NCBI GenBank assembly: GCA_938031175.1
Contig: CALHGZ010000008.1
Span: forward strand, 186,001 to 250,000
Source: Candidatus Kapaibacterium sp.
Lineage (GTDB): Bacteria; Bacteroidota; Ignavibacteria; Kapaibacteriales; UBA2268
Direction of reading: 5' to 3'
Length of the DNA: 64,000 nt
Shown here: in pieces, positions 8,085 through 17,492 of the stretch
Layout: each line of letters starts with the position of its first letter
How positions within the stretch are numbered: the stretch's first letter is position 1
The notes under the pieces: generated by a model
Database searches by the model: none
The model's input: only the letters and a program-made list of their open reading frames with translations
Told to the model about the DNA's origin: nothing
Made by a program: the position numbers and the translations under genes

Positions 8085-9578
8085 ATGGCAACTTACATTA
8101 TTTTCATTCTCCTTTACCTAATCGGGTTAACGATCTTCAACTTCATTCAAGCCAAAAAAGTCAAAACACAAGATGATATGATGGTAGCCGGTCGTAGCTT
8201 GGGAGTTACCAAAATGGTGTTTACATTAGTTTGCACTTGGATTGGATCAGGTACTTTTATAGCTGGGGCTGAATTTGCATTCAAAGCAGGCTGGAGTTCT
8301 TTATGGATGCCTGCAGGTGCTTGGGTCGGTATATTTCTAATATATTTCCTGGCTGGAAAAATTCGAACTTTTGGACAATATACAATTGGCGATATATTAG
8401 AAGTGCGATACGGCAAATTCGCTCGTCTCTTTGGGGCAATAGCTCTCATCATTGCTTTTACAACTATAGTTTCCTACCAATTTCGTGCTGGAGGTTATAT
8501 ACTAAACGTTTTAACCAACGGAGAGGTTTCCGTTGAGGTGGGACAAGCCTTAGCCGCTGGTTTTGTGATACTTTTTACTGCATTAGGTGGTATGATAGCA
8601 GTTGCTCATACTGACCTGCCAAACGGAATTATAATTGTCCTTGCTTGCATTGTATCTGTTCCCTTCGTTATTGCTACTTCACTATCCATTGGTAACCCAA
8701 CAGAAGTTTTGCCTCCAACACATTTCCAGATTTTCTCCTCAGAATTTGGGGAGTTCCCTGCCTTAAAAGCATTATCTTATTTCCTTGCAACAATGCTTTT
8801 GTTACTAGGAGTGCAAAGTATGTACCAAAAATTTTACAGTGCTCGCACTCCAGCCGATGCTAAAAAAGCTGTTGTCCTTTGGATAATTGGAACAATAATT
8901 GTTGAGACAGTAGTTGTTGCAATTGCAGTTTTTGCATCAGTAAAATATTGGAATGCAGACCCTCCGATTGACCCTGCATCTGTAGTATTAGCTGCAGCTA
9001 GAGACATGGTGCCTGAAATTGTCGGGCTTCTCTTAATTGGTGCTGCTGTTGTAGTTGTAATATCAACAGGGATGAACTATCTGCTCAGTCCTTCAACTAA
9101 CATTATACGGGACATTTATCAATCTATGATAAATAAAAATGCGGATCCCAAAAAACTTGTAGCTTTACAAAAAATATTCATTGTTATTTTAGGATTGATT
9201 GCATTTATGATGATTTTCATACCAACATATTTCAAATTGCCAATTTCGGTACTTAAATACGCATACTTTGCTTATACAATTTATGGAGTAGCATTGACAC
9301 CATCACTTATTGCTGCACTTGCTTGGAAACGTGCAAGCAAAGCCGGCGGTTTAACAAGTATAATTACCGGCACTATAGTTGTTGTCCTATTTGATATCGT
9401 CATTCCTTATGCCTTCCCATCAGTGATGGTCGGAAATGATTTAGCAGGATATGACCCATGGGGAATACCAAGCATTTATCCAGCCGCAATTGCTTCTATT
9501 GGTACTCTGATAATTGTCAGCTTGTTAACACCTAAACCTGATGATGAACAATTAAAAAAATTATTTCCTGATACATAA
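8085..9578 (+). CDS. Sodium:solute symporter (SSS family)
   Basis: A 497-residue membrane protein with about 13 hydrophobic helices. Family features are GRSLGVTKMVFTLVCTWIGSG after the first helix, the TIGDILEVRYGKFARLFGAI segment and the LLLGVQSMYQKFYSARTPADA block typical of SSS (LeuT-fold sodium-coupled uptake) proteins. Members import amino acids, pantothenate, sugars or carboxylates; the substrate cannot be predicted here. It starts a rightward run with peptidase T (28-base gap) and an OPT peptide transporter, so uptake of a peptide or amino acid is a reasonable guess. No strong Shine-Dalgarno is visible before the ATG. Confidence 0.9.
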   Translation: MATYIIFILLYLIGLTIFNFIQAKKVKTQDDMMVAGRSLGVTKMVFTLVCTWIGSGTFIAGAEFAFKAGWSSLWMPAGAWVGIFLIYFLAGKIRTFGQYTIGDILEVRYGKFARLFGAIALIIAFTTIVSYQFRAGGYILNVLTNGEVSVEVGQALAAGFVILFTALGGMIAVAHTDLPNGIIIVLACIVSVPFVIATSLSIGNPTEVLPPTHFQIFSSEFGEFPALKALSYFLATMLLLLGVQSMYQKFYSARTPADAKKAVVLWIIGTIIVETVVVAIAVFASVKYWNADPPIDPASVVLAAARDMVPEIVGLLLIGAAVVVVISTGMNYLLSPSTNIIRDIYQSMINKNADPKKLVALQKIFIVILGLIAFMMIFIPTYFKLPISVLKYAYFAYTIYGVALTPSLIAALAWKRASKAGGLTSIITGTIVVVLFDIVIPYAFPSVMVGNDLAGYDPWGIPSIYPAAIASIGTLIIVSLLTPKPDDEQLKKLFPDT

Positions 9579-9606
9579 ATTTTGTTAATTAATAAATGGA
9601 ATTGTT

Positions 9607-10860
9607 ATGAAACAAAGAGCATTAGAGAGATTTTTAAATTATGTCAAAATTGATACTCAATCAAAAGAAGATTCTTCAACAACTCCAAGTACACACAAAC
9701 AATTTGACTTAGCCCGCCTTTTAGAAAAAGAACTACATCAACTCGGATTAAGTGATATCGAACTCGATGAACATTGCTACCTTATGGCTACATTAAAAAG
9801 TAACATACCTGAAAATCATCCCGCATTTGGTAAAGTTCCTGTAATCGGTTTTGTTGCTCATCTAGATACCTCGCCCGAGGTTACTGCAGAAAACGTAAAT
9901 CCTCAAATAATTGAAAACTATCAGGGTGGGGATATTGTTCTACCAGCTGATCCAAATGTCGTCATTAGGGAATCGGAAAATCCCAATTTAAAAAAATGTA
10001 TCGGACATACAATTGTAACAACTGATGGGACTACACTACTTGGTTCAGATGATAAATCAGGAATAACAGCAATTATGATGGCTCTCGAATACTTTGTAAA
10101 TAATCCAGAAGAATTGCACGGCGATATCAGAATTTGTTTTACACCTGATGAAGAAATTGGACAAGGGACAAAATACTTCGATTTGAATAAATTCGGAGCT
10201 AAATATGCATATACCATAGATGGAGATTTGCCTGGGGAACTCAACAAAGAAACATTTAGCGCCAACACAGCAGTAATTAAAATATTTGGACGTGACATAC
10301 ATCCCGGTACAGCAAAAAATATCATGGTAAATTCCATAAGAACTATGGCTGATATCATTGCACGCTTGCCGCGTGATATGGCACCCGAAACCACTGAAGG
10401 CTATGAGCCATACATACATCCATATACAGTCGAAGGTTCTGTTGCCAAGTCAACTATAAAAATCTTGCTCAGGGATTTTGTTACCGAAGGCTTAGATAAA
10501 CAAAGAGAAATGATTGAAAAAATTATTGACGAAGTCAAAGGAATTAATCCCAAAGCTGTGATTGAACTTGAAATTATTGAAATGTACCGCAATATGCGTG
10601 AAATTCTTGAAAAAACTCCAGAAGTACTAGATAATCTCTGGGAAGCTGCCATACGTACCGGTATAGAACCATATTGGAAACCAATCAGAGGTGGAACTGA
10701 TGGTTCTAAATTATCCGCAATGGGTTTACCAACCCCAAATATCTATACAGGTGGTCAAAATTTCCATAGCAGAACAGAATGGTTATCGGTTGATTTTCTT
10801 GTCAAAACAATCGAAACTATTATCAATCTTATCAAAATCTGGGTAGAAAAAGCTAAATAA
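9607..10860 (+). CDS. pepT: Peptidase T (tripeptide aminopeptidase)
   Basis: A cytoplasmic M20-family zinc metallopeptidase of 417 residues, the usual length for PepT, which removes the N-terminal residue of tripeptides. Zinc and catalytic motifs are visible: H85-x-D87 in VAHLDTSPEV, the metal-bridging aspartate in LGSDDKSGITA, the catalytic glutamate pair in TPDEEIGQGTKYFD, an aspartate in YTIDGDLPGE, and the C-terminal histidine in GGQNFHSRTEW. It lies between a sodium symporter and an OPT oligopeptide transporter, which fits a peptide import-and-digest unit. Confidence 0.95.
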   Translation: MKQRALERFLNYVKIDTQSKEDSSTTPSTHKQFDLARLLEKELHQLGLSDIELDEHCYLMATLKSNIPENHPAFGKVPVIGFVAHLDTSPEVTAENVNPQIIENYQGGDIVLPADPNVVIRESENPNLKKCIGHTIVTTDGTTLLGSDDKSGITAIMMALEYFVNNPEELHGDIRICFTPDEEIGQGTKYFDLNKFGAKYAYTIDGDLPGELNKETFSANTAVIKIFGRDIHPGTAKNIMVNSIRTMADIIARLPRDMAPETTEGYEPYIHPYTVEGSVAKSTIKILLRDFVTEGLDKQREMIEKIIDEVKGINPKAVIELEIIEMYRNMREILEKTPEVLDNLWEAAIRTGIEPYWKPIRGGTDGSKLSAMGLPTPNIYTGGQNFHSRTEWLSVDFLVKTIETIINLIKIWVEKAK

Positions 10861-10890
10861 TCTGATGACCTTATTATAGAATAAATATTT

Positions 10891-10894
10891 GGAG
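10891..10894 (+). promoter_or_regulatory. Ribosome binding site deciding the OPT transporter start
   Basis: GGAG sits five bases before the ATG at 10900. An upstream in-frame GTG at 10894 overlaps this GGAG and would have no spacing, so the ATG is the better start. Confidence 0.7.
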
Positions 10895-10899
10895 TGAGT

Positions 10900-12909
10900 A
10901 TGGAAATTGAAACATCAAAAAGCGGACTACCAGAGAATGCATATCGTGAACTAAATCCCGGTGAGGAGTACACACCAGTAATGTCACCACAATATACATT
11001 CCCTGAAGTAACGCCTTACTCTGTATTTTTAGGATTAATAATGGCTGTAATTTTTTCTGCAGCTGCCGCTTATTCAGGATTAAAAATTGGTCAGGTGCTC
11101 GAAGCAGCTATACCTATATCTATAATAGCTGTTGGTCTATCCTCAATTTTAAAAATTAACAAGTCTCTGGGTCAAAATGTAATCGTTCAATCCATAGGTG
11201 CAAGTTCAGGTGTTATTGTTGCTGGTGCAATCTTTACTATTCCTGCGCTCTATATCCTTGGCTTGGATGTTAACTTTTTCCAAATATTTCTCTCTTCGCT
11301 ACTTGGTGGCTTTTTAGGAATATTATTCCTTATACCCTTCCGCCGCTATTTTGTAAAAGATATGCACGGCAAATTTCCATTCCCCGAAGCTACTGCTACA
11401 ACCGAAATATTAATCACAGGCGAAAAAGGTGGCACTCAAGCCGGTGTGCTTGCTATTAGCGGACTTATCGGAGGTATCTATGATTTCTTCTTCTCTGCAT
11501 TAAAATTATGGGAAGAAGTTTTCACTTCAAGAATAATCGCTGCTGGTGAATATATCGCCGAAAAATCCAAAATACTCTTTACCTATAATGTCAGTTCCCT
11601 AATTATAGGATTTGGATATCTTATAGGTTTGAAATTTGCAACTATTATCGTTTGCGGTTCATTATTATCGTGGTTTGTATTGATTCCTCTAATTAATTCC
11701 ATTGGCAATATTGCCGTTGGTTTGGGTGGAACTAATCCATTTGCTGATATGTCCCCTGAAAAAATTTTCATAGAATATGTAAGGCATATTGGTATCGGTG
11801 CCATTGCTATGGCTGGAATTATTGGAATTCTCAAATCATCAAAAATTATTGGCGGGGCTTTTTCGCTTGCTATTTCTGGTATATTCGGGAAAAAAACAGG
11901 CAAAACCGAAAAGCAATTAAGAACAGACAGGGACATAAAAATTACATTCAATATATTTTTAATCATATTAACTGCAATTGCAATTCTGATATTCTTTATT
12001 ACAGGTGTAAATATTACATTAGGTCAAGCAATTGTTGCCTTCTTAACAGTCGTAATTATAGCATTTCTATTTACTACAGTCGCCGCTAATGCAATAGCAA
12101 TAGTGGGAACTAATCCCGTCTCAGGTATGACGCTCATGACTTTGATAGTATCATCCTTTGTCCTAACTCAAGTTGGTTTGCAAGGTGAACAAGGTATGCT
12201 AAGTGCAATTATAATTGGTGGCGTGGTTTGCACTGCACTATCTATGGCAGGCGGTTTCATTACTGATTTGAAAATCGGATATTGGCTTGGCTCAACTCCT
12301 CTCAAACAGCAATCATGGAAATTTTTAGGAACCCTTGTCTCAGCTGCTACTGTTGGTATTGTTATATTTATTTTAAATCAAACTTACGGATTTGTTGTAA
12401 CACCAGAGACACCTGAACCATTAGTAGCTCCTCAAGCCAACGCAATGGCTGCTGTCATCAAGCCTCTAATGTCGCCCGGTGCAGAAGTCCATTGGATGCT
12501 ATATTTTATAGGAGCAGTAATAGCAATTTTGCTAAATGCACTCAAAATTTCTCCTCTTGCTTTTGCTCTAGGTATGTATTTACCCTTGCATCTAAATACA
12601 CCATTAATAATAGGTGGCTTAATTTCACACTTTGTTAAGAAAAGTACTAAGGATGAGGCTCTTGTCAAAGCCAGAAGCAATCAAGGTACCTTAATTGCTT
12701 CTGGATTTATCGCTGGTGCTGCTATTTTTGGTGTAATAGGTGCTTTAATCAAATTTGCTGGATTTGATCTAAGTATCAATATCTGGGATCCAAATCTAAT
12801 TACGCACGAACAAATACTCAAAAATAAAGAAATGATAGCCATTATTACGTATATATTTTTAATTGGCTATTTCATTTGGCATATTTTCCGGGCTAAGAAA
12901 GAAAGTTAA
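10900..12909 (+). CDS. OPT-family oligopeptide transporter
   Basis: A polytopic membrane protein of 669 residues with about 14-16 helices, matching the OPT family. N-terminal marks are ELNPGEEYTPVM and the first helix followed by AAYSGLKIGQVLEAAIPISI; the central VKDMHGKFPFPEATATTEIL segment is a typical OPT loop. Bacterial members import oligopeptides or metal-chelate compounds using the proton gradient. It follows peptidase T after 39 bases and precedes the flippase-like gene by 18 bases, suggesting co-transcription. The ATG at 10900 is chosen over the GTG at 10894 because of the GGAG placement. Confidence 0.9.
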   Translation: MEIETSKSGLPENAYRELNPGEEYTPVMSPQYTFPEVTPYSVFLGLIMAVIFSAAAAYSGLKIGQVLEAAIPISIIAVGLSSILKINKSLGQNVIVQSIGASSGVIVAGAIFTIPALYILGLDVNFFQIFLSSLLGGFLGILFLIPFRRYFVKDMHGKFPFPEATATTEILITGEKGGTQAGVLAISGLIGGIYDFFFSALKLWEEVFTSRIIAAGEYIAEKSKILFTYNVSSLIIGFGYLIGLKFATIIVCGSLLSWFVLIPLINSIGNIAVGLGGTNPFADMSPEKIFIEYVRHIGIGAIAMAGIIGILKSSKIIGGAFSLAISGIFGKKTGKTEKQLRTDRDIKITFNIFLIILTAIAILIFFITGVNITLGQAIVAFLTVVIIAFLFTTVAANAIAIVGTNPVSGMTLMTLIVSSFVLTQVGLQGEQGMLSAIIIGGVVCTALSMAGGFITDLKIGYWLGSTPLKQQSWKFLGTLVSAATVGIVIFILNQTYGFVVTPETPEPLVAPQANAMAAVIKPLMSPGAEVHWMLYFIGAVIAILLNALKISPLAFALGMYLPLHLNTPLIIGGLISHFVKKSTKDEALVKARSNQGTLIASGFIAGAAIFGVIGALIKFAGFDLSINIWDPNLITHEQILKNKEMIAIITYIFLIGYFIWHIFRAKKES

Positions 12910-12927
12910 TTCAGCAGTGTCAAGCAA

Positions 12928-13950
12928 ATGAGCGATAACATAAAAAAATTTCTAAAGTATTCAATATCATTTATTCTTGTTATCTTATCTGTATATCTTG
13001 TATCTATTGGTATAGATTACAATGAATTGTGGATAGCGATTATATCAGCTAACTACATTTGGGTAATTGTTCCAATACCTATTATGCTATTATCTCATTT
13101 ATTTAGGGCTATGAGATGGAGAACAATACTCAAACCTTTTATGCAGCCCAAATCTTTATTCAATCTTTTCTCTGCTGTTATGGTCGGTTATGCCATAAAT
13201 AATATATTACCAAGGGGCGGTGAATTTGTCCGCCCCTATGTCTATGCTAAAAGGGAAAATGTATCTTATACAAGTGTTTTTGCAACTATAATTGTTGAAA
13301 GAGTAATTGATGTTATTACCTTACTTATACTTTTTGCTATATCATTTCTTCTACTCAAAGATAAAATTATTTCAGCACTACCTCCAAATATACATCCAGA
13401 AAATTTTTTTTACATTACCGTCCCATTAATAACAATAATTATTTTAAGTCTTTACCGCCCATTTTTCGAAACTGTTTTGAAATTATTCATAAAGCCCTTC
13501 TCTGAAAAATTACATAATATCATCCTTGATAAATTTAACAAATTCAGAAAGGGACTCGGTATTATCAAAAAGCCGGGTGAATATGCTAGAATATTGATTG
13601 AATCTACTGCTATTTGGATTTGTTACGCTTTACCGATGTATATTATGTTTTACTCATTCAATTTTACTGAAAAATACGGACTTGGCTTAGATGATGCATT
13701 GTTACTCTTGATTATCGTCGGTGTTGGTGTTACCATAGCTCCGACTCCTGGTGCAATAGGTGTTTATCACTGGCTCATTTTAACTGCAATGGTCAGCCTG
13801 TACAAAATCGAAAAAGAATATGCTCTTGCATATGCAACTGTCACCCATGGCATCAATTTCCTTGTTCAGATTATTTTCGGCGGATTATTTATTTTGCGTG
13901 AAAGAATCACAAAAATTCCAACGAATGAATTAGCCGGAACTGATGAATAA
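12928..13950 (+). CDS. Flippase-like membrane protein (YbhN / LPG-synthase transmembrane family)
   Basis: A 340-residue membrane protein with eight or so helices. The segments HLFRAMRWRTILKP, MVGYAINNILPRGGEFVRPY and the late VTIAPTPGAIGVYHW block are characteristic of the flippase-like (DUF/UPF0104) family that shares the transmembrane domain of lysylphosphatidylglycerol synthase. No aminoacyl-transferase domain is attached, so it is not a full MprF. The function of stand-alone members is poorly known; lipid or glycolipid handling is presumed. It sits 18 bases after the OPT gene and 18 bases before rlmI. Confidence 0.85.
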   Translation: MSDNIKKFLKYSISFILVILSVYLVSIGIDYNELWIAIISANYIWVIVPIPIMLLSHLFRAMRWRTILKPFMQPKSLFNLFSAVMVGYAINNILPRGGEFVRPYVYAKRENVSYTSVFATIIVERVIDVITLLILFAISFLLLKDKIISALPPNIHPENFFYITVPLITIIILSLYRPFFETVLKLFIKPFSEKLHNIILDKFNKFRKGLGIIKKPGEYARILIESTAIWICYALPMYIMFYSFNFTEKYGLGLDDALLLLIIVGVGVTIAPTPGAIGVYHWLILTAMVSLYKIEKEYALAYATVTHGINFLVQIIFGGLFILRERITKIPTNELAGTDE

Positions 13951-13968
13951 ATTTAATTTTTAAGCCAA

Positions 13969-15141
13969 ATGAATATTTCCCATTTACCGAAAATAATTAT
14001 CAATAGCCAGGCTTATCACAATTTGCAAAATGCTTACTTGTGGATTTTCAGCAACCAAATAAAAGAGCATCTCGATATTGAAAATGGCTCTTTTGTCGAA
14101 ATTCTCAGTCCAAGTAAAGGTAGTCTTGGAGTCGGTTTTTACAATCGAAATTCACTTATTTCTGTCCGCGCATTGATGTATGATTCCCTACCTGACACAA
14201 CATTCTTTATCAATAGGATCAATAAGGCTTTTGAGTATCGCAAGAAAATTTTCCCTAACAAAAAAATAATTCGACTTGTTTTTGGCGAATCTGACTTCTT
14301 ACCTGGATTAATTATAGATAAATATGAAAATTATTTCGCTTTGCAAATCTTATCTGCAGGTATGCAAAAATGTATAAATCAAATAGTCGAAAGCCTAATA
14401 CATATTTTCCCGGAAACTAATGGTATCATCGAAAAGAATCAAAGCTACTTCCGACAATATGAAGGATTAGAGCTTTACGAATCTATTATTTATGGCAAGA
14501 TTCCAGATTTTATACCAACTGAAGAATTTGGTATAAAAATAAATATTTCATTAAAAGAGGGACAAAAAACCGGTTATTATTTAGACCAATCCCTAAACAG
14601 ATTATCTATCAGAAACATTTCACAAAATCTTAAAGTCTTGGATTGTTTTACAAATCAAGGAGGTTTTGCTTTAAGCGCAGCTTATGCTGGTGCTGATGAA
14701 GTTTTAGCGATTGACTCATCCAAATTAGCACTGAGTATTGCTGAAATGAATATTGCTACTAATAAATATACTAACATAAAATTGATAAATGCAGATGTTT
14801 TCGACTTTTTGAAAGAATCAAATGAAGAATGGGATATGATAATTCTCGACCCCCCATCATTTACAAAAAACAAGAAATCAATAAAATCAGCAAAACAAGG
14901 ATACTTTATCCTTAATCGTTCTGCAATGCGGAGAATTAGAAGCGGTGGTTATCTTGTAAGTTCAAGTTGTTCACAACATATTGATGAATTTACTTTTATC
15001 GAATTAATTTCAAAAGCTGCTAAGGATACGCAAAAAAAATTAAGGATGGTACATAGAGGCATGCAATCTCCCGACCATCCCATATTATTATCAATGCCTG
15101 AAACTCAATATTTAAAATTCTTTATTTTTCAAGTTTTATAA
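13969..15141 (+). CDS. rlmI: 23S rRNA (cytosine-5)-methyltransferase RlmI-like
   Basis: A 390-residue class I SAM-dependent methyltransferase. An N-terminal PUA-type domain (about residues 5-75, with AYLWIFSNQI) is followed by an RlmI middle domain and the methyltransferase core: SAM-binding VLDCFTNQGGFALSAAYAGA, the acidic loop residue in AIDSS, motif IV IILDPPSFTKNKKS and SSCSQHI. The family methylates C1962 of 23S rRNA in E. coli; the exact target here is inferred. It ends one base before the convergent glyA stop, so no separate terminator is visible. Confidence 0.9.
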   Translation: MNISHLPKIIINSQAYHNLQNAYLWIFSNQIKEHLDIENGSFVEILSPSKGSLGVGFYNRNSLISVRALMYDSLPDTTFFINRINKAFEYRKKIFPNKKIIRLVFGESDFLPGLIIDKYENYFALQILSAGMQKCINQIVESLIHIFPETNGIIEKNQSYFRQYEGLELYESIIYGKIPDFIPTEEFGIKINISLKEGQKTGYYLDQSLNRLSIRNISQNLKVLDCFTNQGGFALSAAYAGADEVLAIDSSKLALSIAEMNIATNKYTNIKLINADVFDFLKESNEEWDMIILDPPSFTKNKKSIKSAKQGYFILNRSAMRRIRSGGYLVSSSCSQHIDEFTFIELISKAAKDTQKKLRMVHRGMQSPDHPILLSMPETQYLKFFIFQVL

Positions 15142-15142
15142 T

Positions 15143-16441
15143 TTACCACTCGCCAGCAAATAATGGGAACTTTGAAGTGAATTCCTTAACTTCATTTTCG
15201 ACTTCTCTGTAAACCTCTTCTTTTCCGACATTGCTCAAGACTTTGTCTATTAAATCAGCAATTAATTTCATATCCCTTTCTTTCATGCCTCGCGTTGTTA
15301 CAGCAGGCGTTCCTATTCGTATGCCAGAAGTAATCAGAGGTGGGTTGGGATCGTTAGGGACAGCATTTTTATTGCATGTAATACCAGAATTGTCAAGAGC
15401 CACTTCTGCATCTTTACCTGTAATCCTTTTATTCTGCAAATCAATTAACATTAAATGATTATCCGTTCCTCCACTGACTAAATTATAGCCTTTCGAAATC
15501 AATGCATCTGCCAAGGCTTTTGCATTTTTTAAGACTTGCTGGATGTATCTGTCAAAATTATCCGTCAAGCATTCACCGAATGCAACAGCTTTTGCAGCAA
15601 TAACATGCATAAGCGGTCCTCCCTGAATGCCGGGCATTACCCACGAATCAATTATTTCGCTCATCATTTTAATACGCCCGGATTTTGGAGCAGTCAAACC
15701 GAAGGGATTTTCAGTATCTTTGCCAAGCATAATTACACCTCCACGTGGTCCTCTTAGCGTTTTGTGAGTAGTACTCGTAATAACATCGCAGTAAGGTAAT
15801 GGGTTATTCAAATAACCTTTAGCTATTATTCCTGCGGGGTGAGCTATATCGGCAAACAAAAATGCACCAACAGAATCGGCAATTTCTCTAAATACTTTGT
15901 AATCAATATCTCTAGGATATGCCGATGCTCCAACAGTTATTAATTTTGGTCTGTACTCCTTGGCAAGGTCAGCAACTTTATTATAGTCAATTCGGCCTGT
16001 TTTCGGATCTAATTCGTATGGTATAAATTTATAAAAACGCCCAGAAAAATTAACCGGTGAGCCGTGTGTCAAATGTCCACCGTGTGCGAGTGACAAGCCC
16101 ATGACAGTATCGCCATAATTCAAAAAAGTAAAATAAACAGCCATATTAGCACTGCTTCCGCTATGCGGTTGGACATTTACGTATTCAGCACCAAATAGTT
16201 TCTTCAATCTATCCCGTGCCAAATCCTCTGCCACATCTACCCATTCACAGCCTCCATAGTATCTTTTTGCTGGATAACCCTCAGCGTATTTATTAGTTAA
16301 TACCGAGCCCTGGGCTTCCATCACTGCATTGGATACAAAATTCTCGCTCGCAATTAACTCGATTTTCTCACGTTGACGATTATATTCGCCTATCAAAGCT
16401 GAGTATAACTCAAAATCATTTTGTTTTACTTGTTCATACAT
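15143..16441 (-). CDS. glyA: Serine hydroxymethyltransferase
   Basis: A PLP enzyme of 432 residues, close to the bacterial norm, that interconverts serine and glycine with tetrahydrofolate and feeds one-carbon metabolism. The PLP-binding lysine is K227 in [13 protein letters not shown]; other marks are [33 protein letters not shown] and the [11 protein letters not shown] segment. The gene starts 11 bases after the T9SS cargo gene's stop and may share its promoter. Confidence 0.97.
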   Translation of the reverse strand: MYEQVKQNDFELYSALIGEYNRQREKIELIASENFVSNAVMEAQGSVLTNKYAEGYPAKRYYGGCEWVDVAEDLARDRLKKLFGAEYVNVQPHSGSSANMAVYFTFLNYGDTVMGLSLAHGGHLTHGSPVNFSGRFYKFIPYELDPKTGRIDYNKVADLAKEYRPKLITVGASAYPRDIDYKVFREIADSVGAFLFADIAHPAGIIAKGYLNNPLPYCDVITSTTHKTLRGPRGGVIMLGKDTENPFGLTAPKSGRIKMMSEIIDSWVMPGIQGGPLMHVIAAKAVAFGECLTDNFDRYIQQVLKNAKALADALISKGYNLVSGGTDNHLMLIDLQNKRITGKDAEVALDNSGITCNKNAVPNDPNPPLITSGIRIGTPAVTTRGMKERDMKLIADLIDKVLSNVGKEEVYREVENEVKEFTSKFPLFAGEW

Positions 16442-16452
16442 TGCTTCAGCTC

Positions 16453-17358
16453 TTATTGTTCTATAATAACTGGTTTAATTATATTTCTGTTGTAACTGGA
16501 ATAACGTATAAAATATATACCAGGTCTAAAATTCGCTAATGGTACTGAAATTATTTGTCCTTCGAGCTTTAATTCATAGCTTGGAAAAACTTTGAGAACC
16601 CGACCTAATTCATCATATAAAGTTACATCGAAATTCTCTTTAAAAGTAGCACCTATGATATAAACTATATCCTTTGCTGGATTTGGAAATATCTCGAACT
16701 CATTTTCAATGTCTTTTACATAATCAACAGAGACAAATTTAAGACAAATTGTACTAGCATCTGTTGCATGAACAAAACAAGATATTGTTGCAGTTGTATC
16801 AGATATCCCCCTGAATATCCCAGACCAATAAGGCTCATCATTTTTTAAAAGAGGATTGATTTTATTAATTCCGAGACCAAGCATAATAAGGTCACTACCA
16901 TTATATGTCTTAACAAAATCAGAGTAATCGCTGTAATTTTTCAAGATTGACATCAATTCATCACTGTCTATCCACTTGTCTGGCAGTTGAGTATCAGGTT
17001 CAATAGGTAATCCGTTTACTAGTTCAGATGGCAACTGTATCGGGAAAAACAATAACATACGGAATACCGCAATAACGCGAATATCATTAGGATTGTTCAA
17101 ATCTTTGATCACATAGACCCAGACCGTAGATGTACCTTTATTTTCATCAAAATCAAGTGTTAAATTCATTGTCCCAGTTGGTAACATTCCTGTCATTGTC
17201 CCAACAAATACCATCACTGGCTTGACCATACCAGAATCCTTAGCAAGATTAATCGCGGTTTGCATACCTTGAGAAGCTTTGAATTGCTGTAATAATTGCT
17301 GGGAGAAAACCACATTGCTGGCCAATAATATCGATATTATGTATAAATAAACTTTCAT
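16453..17358 (-). CDS. Secreted protein with type IX secretion C-terminal sorting domain
   Basis: A protein of 301 residues with a signal peptide ending near FSQ and, over the last 80 residues, a type A T9SS sorting domain: [23 protein letters not shown] and [12 protein letters not shown] with a short C-terminal strand. The middle region (about residues 25-215) is not recognised. T9SS cargo crosses the outer membrane and is usually anchored or released there. An in-frame TTG at 17364 would extend the protein by two residues, but AAAGG at 17366-17370 is seven bases from the ATG at 17358, so that start is used. A good Bacteroidota promoter lies just upstream. This gene is a main reason for placing the organism in the FCB group. 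Confidence 0.85.
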   Translation of the reverse strand: MKVYLYIISILLASNVVFSQQLLQQFKASQGMQTAINLAKDSGMVKPVMVFVGTMTGMLPTGTMNLTLDFDENKGTSTVWVYVIKDLNNPNDIRVIAVFRMLLFFPIQLPSELVNGLPIEPDTQLPDKWIDSDELMSILKNYSDYSDFVKTYNGSDLIMLGLGINKINPLLKNDEPYWSGIFRGISDTTATISCFVHATDASTICLKFVSVDYVKDIENEFEIFPNPAKDIVYIIGATFKENFDVTLYDELGRVLKVFPSYELKLEGQIISVPLANFRPGIYFIRYSSYNRNIIKPVIIEQ

Positions 17359-17365
17359 AATCAAA

Positions 17366-17370
17366 CCTTT
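17366..17370 (-). promoter_or_regulatory. Ribosome binding site for the T9SS cargo gene
   Basis: AAAGG on the minus strand lies seven bases from the ATG at 17358 and only one base from the alternative TTG at 17364, so it supports the ATG. Confidence 0.55.
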
Positions 17371-17392
17371 TTATGAATTTTCAAACTTTTGA

Positions 17393-17422
17393 CAAATATA
17401 TTCAATATTCATTAGATACAAA
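17393..17422 (-). promoter_or_regulatory. Bacteroidota-type promoter for the T9SS cargo gene and glyA
   Basis: On the minus strand TTTG (17419-17422) is followed after 18 bases by TATATTTG (17393-17400), matching the Bacteroidota housekeeping pattern TTTG/TAnnTTTG. The start codon lies 34 bases downstream. Transcription would begin around 17386. Confidence 0.6.
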
Positions 17423-17461
17423 AATAATATGATTTACACGTTCAAGAATATAAATTTTTTA

Positions 17462-17469
17462 TAATTTTG
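17462..17469 (+). promoter_or_regulatory. Candidate -7 promoter element for the helicase gene
   Basis: TAATTTTG fits TAnnTTTG and lies 23 bases before the ATG at 17493. No clear -33 TTTG is seen at the right distance, so this is a weaker call. Confidence 0.35.
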
Positions 17470-17492
17470 ATTATTATTAATAGATTTCAGAA

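Noticed and set aside
9921-10652. Minus-strand open frames opposite pepT
   Set aside because: pepT has all catalytic residues in frame; the opposite frames are serine/isoleucine-rich shadows.
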